A stretch of 14,798 nt of DNA from Rhodococcus sp. (in: high G+C Gram-positive bacteria) (GTDB lineage Bacteria; Actinomycetota; Actinomycetes; Mycobacteriales; Mycobacteriaceae), in the NCBI GenBank assembly GCA_012515885.1, contig JAAYXN010000081.1, positions 1 to 14,798 on the forward strand, written 5' to 3'. The first letter of the stretch is position 1, and each line of letters begins with the position of its first letter. Below are positions 13,975-14,798 of the stretch, one piece after another. The notes below the pieces were generated by a model. It made no database searches. It had not been told where the DNA came from and saw nothing but the letters and a program-made list of their open reading frames with translations. The translations under genes were made by a program, and so were the position numbers.

Positions 13975-14771
13975 CAAACGATTCCAGGATGCAGTTGGAG
14001 GAACAAGTCAATCAACTCTCCGACCTGAGCGCGGACGTCGACAAGAGTTCCGGTGAGGTTACCGACGCCTTCGACATCCTGATCACCGGCCTGAAAGCCA
14101 CCAGCTGGATAGCAGGCCCCCTCAACATTGGCGTAGCACTGACCGCCGAATACGCCGAGACCAAGCGAGCTGAGATCCTCGCCGGTATCGACACATTGAG
14201 CGGACGCCTGACTGAAGCTCTCGAAGACTCTGTAATCCCATTCAAATTCATCGACGACGCTGCTGAATGGGGCAAGATCAAAGCCTCCGTCATCGAGGCC
14301 AACAATGATGCGGGCAAGCAAACCCTCAACGGCTACTGGGAAGGCTTCGCCTTCGACCGCTACGACAGCGCGGCGTCCGCGCAGATGGCGGCAGCCACAT
14401 CGGCCGCAATCCTGTGCGAGACGGTCATCACGAACCTCGAAGACATGGCTCGGGCCGGCCTGGACTTCTACACGGGGGTTGTCAAGATCGTCAGTGGTTA
14501 TGCCACGTCGATGGCAGCGGCGATCGCCAAGATCGCCACCGTTATCGAAGCACCGTGGGGGATCTCGGACGCGATCGACCTGGTCGCAGCGATTGTCGAC
14601 ACCTTCGTCGACTTGGCAGACGTCGCGATGACATTCATCCGGGAGCAATTGATCAACGCCAACACACTTTCGGCCAGTGTGCTCGCACAGGATGGTATCC
14701 CGAGCAATAAATGGCCGAAAGCAACGTCGGACGAGTACGACGATAAAGAGTCGTGGGAGGCACCCGCCTGA
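13971..14771 (+). CDS. WXG-motif partner protein with long hydrophobic helices
   Basis: This 266-residue protein has a leading helical region of about 115 residues, including a hydrophobic patch near 38-60. A WXG-type turn, W123-E-G125 (LNGYWEGFAFDRYDSAAS), precedes long Ala-rich helices at 133-225 (MAAATSAAILCETVITNLED and a hydrophobic stretch from about 168 to 193). It ends with the acidic tail TSDEYDDKESW. It parallels the protein at 6506-7225 in order, motif and hydrophobic segments after the WXG. ATG 13971 overlaps the preceding stop; a longer open frame begins at 13803 but lies inside the previous gene in another frame. It is a likely co-secreted substrate. No catalytic motif is visible. 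Confidence 0.75.
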   Translation: MTNDSRMQLEEQVNQLSDLSADVDKSSGEVTDAFDILITGLKATSWIAGPLNIGVALTAEYAETKRAEILAGIDTLSGRLTEALEDSVIPFKFIDDAAEWGKIKASVIEANNDAGKQTLNGYWEGFAFDRYDSAASAQMAAATSAAILCETVITNLEDMARAGLDFYTGVVKIVSGYATSMAAAIAKIATVIEAPWGISDAIDLVAAIVDTFVDLADVAMTFIREQLINANTLSASVLAQDGIPSNKWPKATSDEYDDKESWEAPA

Positions 14772-14798
14772 TGACACGAATATCACTCCGCGCGGCCG
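14771..14798 (+). CDS. Start of a further gene of the same operon, cut by the window edge
   Basis: An ATG at 14771 overlaps the preceding stop (TGATG) and opens MTRISLRAA before the window ends. The tight coupling argues for a real gene, but nine codons say nothing about its function. Confidence 0.55.

Noticed and set aside
13494..14786. 430-codon minus-strand open frame opposite the YxxxD/WXG genes
   Set aside because: The plus strand holds three genes linked by stop/start overlaps with substrate motifs. The minus product has no recognisable features.
1..14798. CRISPR arrays, tRNA or rRNA genes, insertion-sequence transposases
   Set aside because: I saw no regularly spaced short repeats, no cloverleaf or rRNA-like segment, and no transposase or integrase motif on either strand. 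The 1025-bp repeat has no inverted-repeat ends typical of an insertion sequence.

Overview
This is a high-GC actinobacterial window. The gene families point to a mycolic-acid-containing Mycobacteriales such as Rhodococcus, Nocardia or Gordonia: an ESX (type VII secretion) EspG-family chaperone, WXG- and YxxxD/E-bearing substrate-like proteins, and DUF3558-type lipoproteins. The genus is inferred from family content and base composition and is not proven.

Layout. (1) 1-1808: the end of a type I restriction-modification hsdM and a complete hsdS, with no hsdR downstream. (2) 1930-3240: a polytopic membrane protein of unknown function, closed by a strong hairpin at 3312-3345. (3) 3361-3665: a frameshifted remnant of a small metal-site membrane protein that has two intact paralogues further on. 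(4) 3711-4676: an unrecognised protein whose C-terminal helical half carries an Rx4H motif typical of HEPN RNases. (5) 4677-5032: no gene, perhaps a decayed fragment. (6) 5033-7535, minus strand: a compact operon read from 7535 down: a YxxxD EspC-like protein, a WXG-bearing protein with hydrophobic segments, a 137-residue acidic-tailed protein, a scar of espG, a helical protein, and a DUF3558-like lipoprotein. (7) 7650-8243, plus strand: intact metal-site membrane protein. (8) 8292-11190, minus strand: a PPE-like Gly-rich protein, EspG, then a second copy of the helical protein plus lipoprotein pair. (9) 11286-11852, minus strand: second intact metal-site membrane protein. (10) 12000 to the window end, plus strand: a third, diverged helical plus lipoprotein pair, a protein with two YbaB-like repeats, a YxxxD protein, a WXG-bearing partner, and the first codons of another gene. 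Stop/start overlaps join most neighbours within these operons.

Reading. From 5 kb on, the window looks like an ESX substrate and accessory island without core secretion machinery: no EccB/C/D/E, MycP or EsxA/B gene is visible. Three elements recur: (a) a helical protein with a conserved LxLD...CxxLC motif, overlapping a DUF3558-like lipoprotein (three copies); (b) a YxxxD small protein overlapping a larger WXG protein (two copies); (c) a CxxH...CxxC two-helix membrane protein (two intact copies, one dead). The first two copies of (a) lie in a 1025-bp direct duplication. The 5-kb copy still carries the last 17 codons of espG, so the copy next to intact espG is probably the source. The most novel candidate is the recurring two-gene helical plus lipoprotein module. 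Its association with ESX substrates and with the metal-site membrane protein suggests a surface secretion or assembly function not yet described.
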